Of a DNA stretch of 64,000 nucleotides, positions 63,880 through 64,000 are shown one piece after another; the stretch's first letter is position 1, and the number at the start of each line of letters is the position of its first letter. The stretch lies in assembly GCF_024160145.1 (NCBI RefSeq), contig NZ_JAMYWQ010000006.1:1-64000 (forward strand). The letters are read 5' to 3'. Source of the DNA: Serratia nevei (GTDB taxonomy: Bacteria; Pseudomonadota; Gammaproteobacteria; Enterobacterales; Enterobacteriaceae). Made by a program: the position numbers and the translations under genes. The notes under the pieces were generated by a model. That model saw only the letters and a program-made list of their open reading frames with translations. It was not told the origin of the DNA and ran no database searches.

Positions 63880-64000
63880 GTGGAGTGTAAGGGTTTTCTG
63901 TTCGATCTTGATGGCACCCTGGTGGATTCATTGCCGGCGGTAGAGCGCGCCTGGACGCACTGGGCCGAGCGCCGCGGCGTCAACCCGCACGCGGTGCTGG
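63880..64000 (+). CDS. hxpA: HAD-family sugar phosphatase HxpA (YfbT), N-terminal part
   Basis: A frame starting with GTG at 63880, after AGAGG, runs off the right edge. Its 40 visible residues contain the HAD motif I FLFDLDGTLVDSLPAVERAW, with nucleophile and acid/base aspartates, and match E. coli YfbT, a hexitol phosphatase. Only the start of the gene is in view. Confidence 0.9.
   Translation, partial: MECKGFLFDLDGTLVDSLPAVERAWTHWAERRGVNPHAVL

Noticed and set aside
1-64000. Search by eye for tRNA, rRNA, CRISPR, integrases and prophage genes
   Set aside because: None was seen. Apart from the transposase tail at the left edge there is no mobile-element gene, although a by-eye scan could miss a single tRNA.

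Overview
The window reads as chromosomal DNA of a GC-rich enterobacterium, most likely Serratia (S. marcescens group). The protein sequences I recognise are close to E. coli and Salmonella proteins. The gene order follows the E. coli fadL-to-yfbT (hxpA) segment almost gene for gene, while several added loci fit Yersiniaceae. This assignment is from memory of gene order and protein sequence; no search was run. I see no rRNA, tRNA, CRISPR array or prophage.

Layout. Bases 1-149 hold the tail of an ISL3-type transposase. Bases 150-6770 hold fatty-acid uptake and beta-oxidation (fadL, yfcZ, fadI, fadJ) and sixA, with FadR-like operators before fadL and fadI. Bases 6840-15690 are the conserved run smrB, prmB-aroC-mepA-yfcA-epmC-yfcL, mnmC and fabB. 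Bases 15700-36460 form an accessory block between fabB and pdxB. It holds a small lipoprotein, apbE, a YbiR-like transporter, pepT, a secreted EEP-family phosphodiesterase, flk (the one core gene kept here), the scsABCD copper/thiol redox operon, a MocR-type regulator facing an EamA exporter, a CatB-type acetyltransferase, the tctCBA/tctDE citrate uptake and two-component locus, and an EamA exporter facing an AraC regulator.

Bases 36500-49996 return to the core: pdxB-usg-truA-dedA, accD-folC-dedD, cvpA-purF under a PurR box, ubiX, and hisJ-hisQMP behind an apparent sigma-54 promoter. Bases 50004-53480 hold yfcH, folX, yfcG, yfcE and yfcD. Bases 53533-58909 are a second accessory island: a LacI-family regulator and an operon of three ascorbate-type PTS subunits plus a two-subunit transketolase, taking the place E. 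coli gives to yfcC. The window closes with pta-ackA, yfbV, yfbU and the start of hxpA.

Two places look least described. The first is the stretch between the EamA gene and the catB-like gene (28485-28640). A 13-codon ORF with a good ribosome binding site is followed directly by a perfect 11-bp hairpin. The right arm of that hairpin can instead pair with a downstream segment followed by a U-rich run. This resembles a leader-peptide attenuator in front of a drug acetyltransferase. The second is the LacI/PTS/split-transketolase island, which looks like a complete minimal pathway for an unidentified sugar, with paired operators and a CRP-like site in its promoter.
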